A stretch of DNA of 11,348 nucleotides from an uncultured Bacteroidota bacterium (GCA_946479055.1 CAMLEX010000093.1:1-11348); one strand, 5' to 3'; shown: positions 1 through 5,722, counted from the first letter of the stretch. Made by a program: numbers and translations. The notes: generated by a model from the sequence alone, not told the origin.

Positions 1-14
1 CATCGTCTGTTGCC

Positions 15-41
15 CGTCCGAATGGCTCAGCCGGGCGGACG
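15..41. repeat. GC-rich stem-loop at the left edge
   Basis: CGTCCG at 15-20 is exactly complementary to CGGACG at 36-41, and the 15-nt loop contains a small GGC/GCC inner stem at 24-32. GCCCG (12-16) and CGGGC (32-36) give an alternative pairing. The stretch is clearly more GC-rich than the AT-rich DNA around it. It lies upstream of the MutS-like gene and may be a structured leader, the end of an upstream element, or a dispersed palindromic repeat. The window starts too close to decide. Confidence 0.4.
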
Positions 42-84
42 TCGCACTCTTGTACGTTCTGTTCTTTACTCAACAATACACAAC

Positions 85-1866
85 ATGCCCTTATCCACTT
101 ATCAATCTCTTTTATCAAAATATACAGCCCAGGCCAATTCACTTAATCAGCAACTTCACTGGTTTAGTTTGCTCCGTCTTTTATTGTTTTGCGGGTTTAT
201 TTTTTTAGGATATAAATCAATACAAACCGGGGATCGGTTATTTATTATTTCAACCATCGCATCACTGATCATCTTCCTGCTTTTTATCCGTGTTTATGAT
301 AAGCTGCAAAGCAAAGCGGCCTTTTATAAAGAACTGGCCAAACTAAACAACAATGAGATTAATTTTCTCAAGGGTCAGCCTTCTGTATATGCCAATGGAA
401 TGGAATATACTGATCCGCATCATCCCTATTCTTATGATTTGGATATGTTTGGTGAGGGAGGATTGTTCCCCTATCTCAACCGAACCAGCACTACATTTGG
501 TAAAGAAGCGCTGGCCCAATCTTTATTACATCCTGACACGAATGTTATTCATGCACGCCAGGTAGCCATACAAGAGCTAGCAACCAAACTGGAATTTCGT
601 CAACATCTGCAGGCACACGGCGCTTTACTGGATACGAAAGAAAAAGAGTTGCAACAACTCAAAGCATGGCTGACTGCCAAACCTGGATTTACTAATAAAA
701 CGGTGTATTTATTGGTAATGCTTTTTCCAATAGCAACTATTGCCTGTCTTGTTTACTATTTCATTTCAGAGCAAGATCAAATGCTCAACATATTTTACTA
801 TTTGTTTATTGTCAATCTTATTATTGCAGGTGTATTTGCCAAAAAAATATCGGCACATCTTTCCGTCTCTACTTCTGTTACTAAAATATTACAGCAGTTT
901 GAAGGACAATTACAACAAATAGAAACACAATCCTTTCAGTCGCCTTTATTGCACCAGTTACAGCAGGGTTTGAAAACGGGCAACCTCACTGCATCGCATT
1001 CCATTGCAAAGCTGGCATCCCTGTTCAATTATTTAGAAACGGTCATCAATTTAGTTGTCAGCTTATTACTCAACGGCCTTTTTCTTTTTCACGTCCATAT
1101 ATTATATGCCCTTGAAAAATGGAAACAAAAAAACGGCGAACATATCCTTCCATGGCTGGAATTATTGGGCGAAACAGAAGCCTTGAACAGTTTTGCTAAT
1201 CTATCCTTCAATAACAAAACATTCTGTCAGCCACAGATTAGCAAGACAGAAACATTGTTGGCTGACAATATGGGCCACCCGCTTATCCGGATAGAAAAAA
1301 GGATCAACAACAGTATCTCATTTGCTGATCATCGGTTCGTGATCCTTACGGGTTCTAATATGTCGGGTAAAAGCACTTTCCTTCGTACGCTGGGAATTAA
1401 CCTGGTGCTGGCAAGAGCAGGAAGTAATGTATGTGCTGACCAGTTTATTTTTTATCCTTATGCCGTACATGTTAGTATGCGCATTACCGATTCATTACAG
1501 GACAGCGAATCATTCTTTTATGCAGAACTAAAACGTTTGCAAGGGATCATTCATCAATTGCAGGCTGGCGAAAAAACATTTGTGATACTCGATGAAATTC
1601 TGCGGGGTACGAATAGCAATGATAAACATAATGGCACTATAGGTCTTATCCGTAAGTTGATTGCAGCCAATGCCTGCGGCATCATAGCTACGCATGACCT
1701 TACTGTATCAAAACTGGAGCAAGAGAACAATGGATACATCAGCAATAAATGTTTTGAATCAGAGATCATCAATGACGAACTTATTTTTGATTATAAACTA
1801 AAAGATGGAGTTTGCACCCGCCTCAGCGCCTCTTTCTTAATGAAAAAAATGGGAGTAATAAGCTAA
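85..1866 (+). CDS. Membrane-anchored MutS-like ATPase
   Basis: The protein is 593 residues from the ATG at 85. That start is preferred because the open frame upstream (a TTG at 10) translates the GC-rich stem-loop, while MPLSTYQSLL leads into a normal N-terminal helix. Two hydrophobic segments lie near residues 28-45 and 51-70, and two more near 205-225 and 233-255. A core reading DLDMFGEGGLFPYLNRT (about 118-134) resembles the MutS lever/core region. The C-terminal MutS ATPase has Walker A GSNMSGKST (423-431), Walker B ILDE with D503/E504 followed by LRGTNSND, and switch histidine H537 in ATHDL. The mismatch-binding MutS-I domain and the Smr domain of MutS2 are absent, so classical mismatch repair is unlikely. 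Proteins of this layout are common in Bacteroidota and are usually labelled only 'MutS-related'. ATP-driven DNA or junction binding at the membrane is inference. Its TAA stop lies inside the repeat at 1862. Confidence 0.88.
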   Translation: MPLSTYQSLLSKYTAQANSLNQQLHWFSLLRLLLFCGFIFLGYKSIQTGDRLFIISTIASLIIFLLFIRVYDKLQSKAAFYKELAKLNNNEINFLKGQPSVYANGMEYTDPHHPYSYDLDMFGEGGLFPYLNRTSTTFGKEALAQSLLHPDTNVIHARQVAIQELATKLEFRQHLQAHGALLDTKEKELQQLKAWLTAKPGFTNKTVYLLVMLFPIATIACLVYYFISEQDQMLNIFYYLFIVNLIIAGVFAKKISAHLSVSTSVTKILQQFEGQLQQIETQSFQSPLLHQLQQGLKTGNLTASHSIAKLASLFNYLETVINLVVSLLLNGLFLFHVHILYALEKWKQKNGEHILPWLELLGETEALNSFANLSFNNKTFCQPQISKTETLLADNMGHPLIRIEKRINNSISFADHRFVILTGSNMSGKSTFLRTLGINLVLARAGSNVCADQFIFYPYAVHVSMRITDSLQDSESFFYAELKRLQGIIHQLQAGEKTFVILDEILRGTNSNDKHNGTIGLIRKLIAANACGIIATHDLTVSKLEQENNGYISNKCFESEIINDELIFDYKLKDGVCTRLSASFLMKKMGVIS

Positions 1867-1930
1867 GAGCTCAAAGGAGAAAAGGAGGAAAAGAGCTTTA
1901 TCATAGTCTCCTTCAGATAGCAGACAGTTT
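1862..1930 (+). repeat. Cassette 1 repeat, copy A (left end)
   Basis: The core (1862-1896) begins GCTAAGAGCTCAAAGGAG and continues as purine-rich DNA. The similarity to copy B at 2335 continues through a TAGTCTCC...GATAG block, giving about 70 bp of direct repeat. The core is inverted relative to copy C at 2426-2460. The TAA stop of the MutS-like gene (1864-1866) lies within the first five bases of the repeat, and the repeat runs up to the stop codon of GxxExxY protein 1. Confidence 0.75.
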
Positions 1931-2326
1931 TTAGTGCAGACTTTCTCTGCCGCGATTATTAAAAACTCTGTGAATACCATCTTTCATTAGTGAAACTTTA
2001 AAATTGAGTAGCATCCCATATTTAAGATCTAATAATGATAAATGAGTTCGGATTTGATCAAATGATACCGTTGGCAACGGATGCAGCGTTTTTAATTCCA
2101 GAATCAACTTTTCTTCAATTAGTAAATCCAGCTTGTATGCTTTTTCAATATGCAATTCTTCATAATCGATGGGTAGCAATATTTGCCTTTTGACTTCCAG
2201 TCCTCGTTTTGCCAATTCATAATGTAATAATTCTTCATACACTCTTTCAAAACAACCTGGGCCAATTTTTGAATGTATTTTTATGCATATGTCTACTACT
2301 GTCCCTGTAAGATTATTTATATCCAT
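1931..2326 (-). CDS. GxxExxY protein 1 (PD-(D/E)XK nuclease-like)
   Basis: This 131-residue protein belongs to the GxxExxY family, placed by family knowledge in the PD-(D/E)XK nuclease superfamily (PDDEXK_3 type). The signature is G24-C-F-E27-R-V-Y30. A nuclease-like triad is visible as D67 (YKLDLL) and E77-L-K79 (LILELKT), followed by LLNF at 106-109 and the usual MKDGIHR end. Length is typical. The later motif reads Q91-xxx-H95, where QxxxY is expected from memory of the family. It aligns without gaps to the second copy at 3523-3906, with 51 of 120 positions identical by hand count, so the two are not a recent duplication. The gene sits alone between copies A and B of a repeat. No biological role is established; nuclease activity is a fold-based inference. 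Confidence 0.88.
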   Translation of the reverse strand: MDINNLTGTVVDICIKIHSKIGPGCFERVYEELLHYELAKRGLEVKRQILLPIDYEELHIEKAYKLDLLIEEKLILELKTLHPLPTVSFDQIRTHLSLLDLKYGMLLNFKVSLMKDGIHRVFNNRGRESLH

Positions 2327-2334
2327 TTTTCAAA

Positions 2335-2404
2335 GCTAAGAGGCAAAGGAGAAAAAGAGATTAAGAGATTTACCGACTAGTTTCTGTCCGATAGAATAGT
2401 TTCA
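2335..2404 (+). repeat. Cassette 1 repeat, copy B (gene-proximal)
   Basis: GCTAAGAGGCAAAGGAG begins a direct repeat of copy A. Both continue through a purine-rich core and then a TAGTYTC...GATAG block, with most positions matching when aligned by eye with a few small gaps. It starts 8 nt upstream of the start codon of GxxExxY protein 1, so on the minus strand it forms that gene's leader or promoter region. No clear Bacteroidota -7 element was recognised in it. Confidence 0.65.
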
Positions 2405-2425
2405 AAAAAAGAAGATACTCCGCCT

Positions 2426-2460
2426 GACTCTTTTTCTCTTTCCCTCTTTGAGCTCTTAGC
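2426..2460 (-). repeat. Cassette 1 repeat, copy C (inverted right end)
   Basis: Read on the minus strand, this begins GCTAAGAGCTCAAAG, identical to the first 15 bases of copy A, and continues as a purine-rich tract. It is therefore the inverted partner of copy A and closes a span of about 599 bp. It starts at the base directly after the TAG stop (2461-2463) of the SMR transporter gene, mirroring how copy A sits on the stop of the MutS-like gene. Confidence 0.75.
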
Positions 2461-2787
2461 CTAATGTGATGAAACTGCTTTCAACCCGATAATAGAACCA
2501 ATCAGCATAGTAATAAAAAACAACCGCCAGAAATCGGCGGGTTCCTTAAAGAAAATTATTCCCATCAACACCGTACCAACGGCACCAATGCCCGTCCATA
2601 CGGCATAGGCAGTACCAATGGGTAATATTTGAGTGGTCTTGTATAATAAAAACATACTGATGGTTAGGCATGCAAAAAAACCAATCATCCAGGCAACTGT
2701 ATTGCTGCCAGTTTCCCTTGCTTTACCCAGGCATGTTGCAAATCCAACTTCAAATAATCCTGCGATAATCAATAAGATCCAGCTCAT
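2461..2787 (-). CDS. sugE: SMR-family exporter, SugE/Gdx type
   Basis: This 108-residue inner-membrane protein has four hydrophobic helices, the standard small multidrug resistance size. The N-terminus MSWILLIIAGLFEV carries the membrane-embedded glutamate E13 that couples proton antiport in this family. The segment LPIGTAYAVWTGIGAVGT (about 55-72), with Y61 and W64, matches the SugE/Gdx subgroup, whose characterised members export guanidinium. Related SMR proteins export quaternary ammonium compounds, so the substrate here is inferred. SMR proteins work as antiparallel dimers, and a single gene like this suggests a homodimer. Its ATG overlaps the TGA of the upstream peroxidase gene as ATGA, implying translational coupling. 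No guanidine riboswitch was recognised upstream. The stop codon directly abuts repeat copy C. Confidence 0.88.
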   Translation of the reverse strand: MSWILLIIAGLFEVGFATCLGKARETGSNTVAWMIGFFACLTISMFLLYKTTQILPIGTAYAVWTGIGAVGTVLMGIIFFKEPADFWRLFFITMLIGSIIGLKAVSSH

Positions 2788-3467
2788 AGTTCGATGGCAT
2801 TTTTTACTTCTTCACTCAGCGGAGAAACTGCCGTATCAAAATATTTAATCAGCTTCCCATCTTCATCTACCAGGTATTTACAAAAATTCCAGGTGGGGTC
2901 CTGATCGTTCCAGCCATTAAGCGTTTCATCACTCAACCATTTGAAGATTTCATTCTGTTGTTTCCCTTTGATCACACTGCTTTTTATCGCTAATGGAAAC
3001 GTTATGCCGTAATTTACTTTACAAAATTCCGCAATCTCTTTATCAGTCCCTTTTTCCTGTTCTTTAAAATCATTGGCGGGGAAACCAATAACCACCAGTT
3101 TGTTCTTATTGGCTTCATACAGTTTTTGCAGGTCGTCATACTGATTAGTATAGCCACAATCGCTTGCTGTGTTCACCAACAATATCTTTTTTCCCTTCAG
3201 GGATTCCAGTTCTAATTCGCTTCCATTATTTAAGTGCACGGAAAGATTGTGCAGGGATCTTAATGTTGTTACGCCTTCAGAGTTTCCCATAACTGTTGAT
3301 TTTTTACCTGTTACTTTATTGTACCACATCAATGCCGGGTAAACCGCCTTCAATACTTTCTGCCGGTAAGTCATATTTTTTGAATTTCGGTTAACAATGG
3401 CAATGTAGCCAACAAAGGCTATTATTAAGATTAATAAAACAATTATAAAGCGTTTTAGCTTTTTCAT
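2784..3467 (-). CDS. Membrane-anchored glutathione-peroxidase-like thiol peroxidase
   Basis: The protein is 227 residues from the ATG at 3465-3467. The open frame extends 12 codons further, but that extension (MCSLCLCGTKIN) is the translated ACAAAG repeat and is rejected. Residues about 6-25 form a single hydrophobic anchor, followed by a linker to about residue 65 and a GPx domain. The peroxidatic cysteine is C104 in NTASDCGYTNQY, the Gln is Q137 in FPANDFKEQE, and W193-N194 in TWNFCKYL complete the usual tetrad. C149 in AEFC aligns with the resolving cysteine (Cys82) of yeast Gpx3. The family's other cysteine (FPCNQF) is alanine here (A131). Bacterial members usually draw electrons from thioredoxin rather than glutathione, so hydroperoxide reduction at the envelope is the likely role. 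The stop overlaps the start of the SMR gene (ATGA). The leader is mostly repeat copy D. Confidence 0.88.
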   Translation of the reverse strand: MKKLKRFIIVLLILIIAFVGYIAIVNRNSKNMTYRQKVLKAVYPALMWYNKVTGKKSTVMGNSEGVTTLRSLHNLSVHLNNGSELELESLKGKKILLVNTASDCGYTNQYDDLQKLYEANKNKLVVIGFPANDFKEQEKGTDKEIAEFCKVNYGITFPLAIKSSVIKGKQQNEIFKWLSDETLNGWNDQDPTWNFCKYLVDEDGKLIKYFDTAVSPLSEEVKNAIEL

Positions 3468-3479
3468 ATTAATTTTTGT

Positions 3480-3505
3480 CCCACAAAGACACAAAGAACA
3501 CAAAG
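3480..3505 (+). repeat. Cassette 2 repeat, copy D (left end)
   Basis: This 26-nt tract is built of short CACAAAG units (CCCACAAAG, ACACAAAG, AACACAAAG). It matches copy F (4037-4062) in inverted orientation at 25 of 26 positions. It lies 17 nt beyond the stop of GxxExxY protein 2 and 12 nt upstream of the peroxidase start codon, so it makes up most of that gene's 5' leader. Confidence 0.85.
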
Positions 3506-3522
3506 AAATCCTTTTCTTTCTA

Positions 3523-3906
3523 TTATACTAATTCTCCTTGTACTTTCCGGCGAATGCCTTCTTTAATAAGATTTACATTAAAGTTCACCAATATGGCTAA
3601 TTTTATTCCAGTTAGTTTAAGATAAGTCAGTACTATTTTATGATGCACTTTTTCAAGACACTCAACAGATTTTATTTCAACGATTAATTTTCCTTCCATA
3701 ACGATATCTGCCCTGAAACCAACATCAAGTATCACCTCTTCATAGTTTGCTACGATCCCTTGTTGTCTTTTATACTCAATCCCTCTCTTGTCTAATTCAT
3801 AAGCAAAGGCAGCTTCGTAAACACTTTCAAGAAGGCCCGGTCCAAGTGCTGTATGGATTTTATAGCAGATATCTACAGCAATAGTGGCTAATTCATTTTC
3901 AGTCAT
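3523..3906 (-). CDS. GxxExxY protein 2 (PD-(D/E)XK nuclease-like)
   Basis: This 127-residue protein is a second GxxExxY family member. The signature is G24-L-L-E27-S-V-Y30. Nuclease-like residues D67 (FRADIV) and E77-I-K79 (LIVEIKS) fall at the same positions as in the copy at 1931-2326, followed by LTYLKLTG, LVNFNV and LIKEGIRRK. The later motif reads I91-xxx-Y95, so the glutamine expected in QxxxY is replaced. The first copy keeps Q but loses Y. It lies on the minus strand between the ALDH and peroxidase genes, 55 nt before the peroxidase start, so it could be transcribed with it. A TATAAT-like string overlaps its stop codon and might promote the peroxidase gene. It sits inside a repeat-bounded cassette. 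Biological role is unknown. Confidence 0.9.
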   Translation of the reverse strand: MTENELATIAVDICYKIHTALGPGLLESVYEAAFAYELDKRGIEYKRQQGIVANYEEVILDVGFRADIVMEGKLIVEIKSVECLEKVHHKIVLTYLKLTGIKLAILVNFNVNLIKEGIRRKVQGELV

Positions 3907-3952
3907 ACAATTAATATTTGGCTGCCCGGAAAGACTCCTGGCTCACTAAATT

Positions 3953-3970
3953 CTTTGTGTTCTTTGTGGG
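3953..3970 (-). repeat. Cassette 2 repeat, copy E (gene-proximal, short)
   Basis: On the minus strand this reads CCCACAAAGAACACAAAG, the same as copies D and F with one 8-nt unit missing. It lies 46 nt upstream of the GxxExxY protein 2 start codon, in the same orientation as copy F, suggesting loss or gain of a whole unit by slippage. Confidence 0.8.
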
Positions 3971-4036
3971 AAATCTTACCTAATCCTTCTTAAACTTGAA
4001 TTTAATTTTTTCGTGAAGACTAAGTTCGCAAAAATC

Positions 4037-4062
4037 CTTTGTGTTCTTTGTGCCTTTGTGGG
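4037..4062 (-). repeat. Cassette 2 repeat, copy F (inverted right end)
   Basis: On the minus strand this is CCCACAAAG, GCACAAAG, AACACAAAG, the inverted partner of copy D with one A/G difference in 26 nt. It begins 8 nt after the ALDH stop codon. With copy D it bounds a span of about 583 bp that contains only GxxExxY protein 2 and copy E. Confidence 0.85.
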
Positions 4063-4070
4063 ATATTTCT

Positions 4071-5453
4071 TTACCTGATCACCCACTTAAATAATTTCAA
4101 CTTTCCTTTAAAAGGCGGGTATTTAATATCCGGATCAAACCAGATCGGTGTTTTCATGATTGCTTTTTTATGGCTGAAAGTTTCGAAAGAATATTTCCCA
4201 TGATAATTTCCTGTTCCACTGAAGCCTCTTCCACCAAAGGGCAAATTATGATTGGTCAAATGCCAGCTTGCATTATTTACACACCCACCACCAAAAGCAA
4301 TGCTTTCCAACCATTCCTTTTCCTTTTTTTTGCTGGATGTAAAAACATAAAACGCCAGCGGGTTGGGATTGCGGGAAATAATGTTTTTTGCTTCATCAAC
4401 AGTGGCAAATGAAATAACAGGTAATACAGGCCCAAATATTTCATCCTTCATTACAGTCGTGTCCGGGGAAACATCTGTTAATATTGTCGGCTCAATAAAT
4501 AATTTTTCTTTATCGACTCTTCCGCCTTGCACAATTGTTCCCTGGGATAAATAGCTAACAACCTTGTCGAAGTGTTTCACATTTATCATCTTTCCATAAC
4601 TATAACTTTCCTCCGCTCTCTCACTAAAAAAGTTTTGTATAGTAGATTTCAATGCGTCTATCAATTCATTTTTTTTTGAGTCATGCACCAGCACATAATC
4701 CGGTGCTACACACATTTGCCCCGCATTGGAAAATTTTGCCACAGCAATTCTTCGGGCAGCTACTTTACTATTCGCATCACTTTCCACTATACAAGGACTT
4801 TTGCCGCCCAATTCCAATGTAACCGGTACTAAATGTTCTGCCGCCATCTTATATATTAGTTTTCCAACAGTAGTGCTACCGGTATAAAAAACATGATCAA
4901 ATACAAAACTTTTCATCATCCCGGGCACTACTTCAGCGCCATCGCCTTCAACATATAAAATATACTCAGGCGGAAAATTGTCTTCAATAATTTTTTTCAT
5001 GATAGCCGCAGTAGCTGGTGCAAACTCGCTGGGCTTTAGTACCGCACAATTTCCCGCAGCAATAGCTCCCACTAGTGGTGTAAATAATAATTGCAAAGGG
5101 TAATTCCATGGCCCGATGATTAGTACGGTGCCCAATGGTTCTCTCATCACATAACTGGAGGATGGAAGGTTCAAAAGATTAGTAGCTGTTCGCTCCGGTT
5201 GCATCCAGCGACGTAGGTTGCTGATTGCATTATTGATCTCGCTGAGAAAGAACCCTGTTTCAGTTACCCAAGTTTCTTCCGCATTTTTTTTCAGATCGGT
5301 ATACAGGGCATCATATAATTCCTGTTCATGGTTAAGAACAGCTTGTTTTAGTTTTTGTAATTGTTCTCTGCGAAATTGATAAGACCTGGTAACACCGCTA
5401 GCGAAATACTGACGCAGGACTGAGAGTTTATACTTACCGGGCAATGTGCTCAT
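4071..5453 (-). CDS. Aldehyde dehydrogenase, ALDH3-like
   Basis: This 460-residue NAD(P)-dependent aldehyde dehydrogenase oxidises aldehydes to carboxylic acids. Key residues are N117 in GPWNYP, the general base E214 in LELGGKSP, the nucleophile C248 in AGQMCVAPDY, and E338-I-F-G-P, which contacts the cofactor. The length and the C-terminal KYPPFKGKLKLFKW tail fit the ALDH3 group, whose members act on medium- and long-chain aliphatic or aromatic aldehydes. That tail is basic and hydrophobic and might associate with the membrane. The exact substrate cannot be read from sequence. The gene has complete motifs and no disruption. It runs in the same direction as the peroxidase and transporter genes downstream, now separated by cassette 2. 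Without that cassette the gap to the peroxidase start would be about 20 nt, suggesting a former operon. Confidence 0.93.
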   Translation of the reverse strand: MSTLPGKYKLSVLRQYFASGVTRSYQFRREQLQKLKQAVLNHEQELYDALYTDLKKNAEETWVTETGFFLSEINNAISNLRRWMQPERTATNLLNLPSSSYVMREPLGTVLIIGPWNYPLQLLFTPLVGAIAAGNCAVLKPSEFAPATAAIMKKIIEDNFPPEYILYVEGDGAEVVPGMMKSFVFDHVFYTGSTTVGKLIYKMAAEHLVPVTLELGGKSPCIVESDANSKVAARRIAVAKFSNAGQMCVAPDYVLVHDSKKNELIDALKSTIQNFFSERAEESYSYGKMINVKHFDKVVSYLSQGTIVQGGRVDKEKLFIEPTILTDVSPDTTVMKDEIFGPVLPVISFATVDEAKNIISRNPNPLAFYVFTSSKKKEKEWLESIAFGGGCVNNASWHLTNHNLPFGGRGFSGTGNYHGKYSFETFSHKKAIMKTPIWFDPDIKYPPFKGKLKLFKWVIR

Positions 5454-5637
5454 TATAAGAAATTGATATATTCAAGTTAGGTAAGAAAAAGAATATTCTG
5501 TGGAAAAATAACCCCACCTATTTGTTAACCGGATTCGATTTAATTGATTTTATTCTTTTTATGCAAATGGAGAAGTTTTTGCTTTTTATTATTGAGGAAA
5601 ACATAAATTATTCCTGTTGATCTTTACTTTATTCTAT

Positions 5638-5649
5638 TGCATATATGCA
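5638..5649. repeat. 12-nt perfect palindrome
   Basis: TGCATATATGCA is its own reverse complement. It could be a dimeric regulator site or chance in AT-rich DNA. Interest comes mainly from its place as the first of three inverted repeats within 85 bp, upstream of the ALDH gene. Confidence 0.45.
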
Positions 5650-5667
5650 TTTCGGATGTGAGCTCTA

Positions 5668-5687
5668 GCTATTATCCACATAATAGC
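5668..5687. repeat. Perfect 8-bp inverted repeat with 4-nt loop
   Basis: GCTATTAT (5668-5675) and ATAATAGC (5680-5687) are exact reverse complements around the loop CCAC. There is no U tract on either strand, so it does not look like an intrinsic terminator. It may be an operator or a folded RNA element. Confidence 0.55.
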
Positions 5688-5694
5688 AAACCAG

Positions 5695-5722
5695 TTGCCT
5701 GTCGATTATTTCGAACAGGCAA
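5695..5722. repeat. Hairpin of 8 + 3 base pairs
   Basis: TTGCCTGT (5695-5702) pairs with ACAGGCAA (5715-5722), and CGA/TCG inside extends the stem across a single bulged A, leaving the loop TTATT. It starts 7 nt after the preceding inverted repeat. Neither strand shows a U tract, so a terminator role is not supported. Confidence 0.55.

Noticed and set aside
12..41. Left-edge structured segment as part of a tRNA
   Set aside because: There is no T-loop GTTCRA pattern, acceptor pairing or CCA end, and the stem arrangement does not form a cloverleaf.
10..84. Upstream TTG start extending the MutS-like protein by 25 residues
   Set aside because: The extension translates a GC-rich stem-loop and has no family-like character. 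The ATG at 85 gives a normal N-terminus.
1862..2460. Cassette 1 as a classical insertion sequence or MITE
   Set aside because: No transposase is encoded and I could not identify an obvious target-site duplication outside the repeats. The GxxExxY cargo is also atypical, so it is described only as a repeat-bounded cassette.
3468..3503. Longer peroxidase start at 3503 giving an N-terminal MCSLCLCGT
   Set aside because: Those residues are the translated CACAAAG repeat copy D. The next in-frame ATG begins a normal signal-anchor sequence.
3480..4062. CACAAAG repeats as a CRISPR array
   Set aside because: Units are 8-9 nt and tandem, copies lie in both orientations at irregular distances around a gene, and no spacer pattern or cas gene is present.
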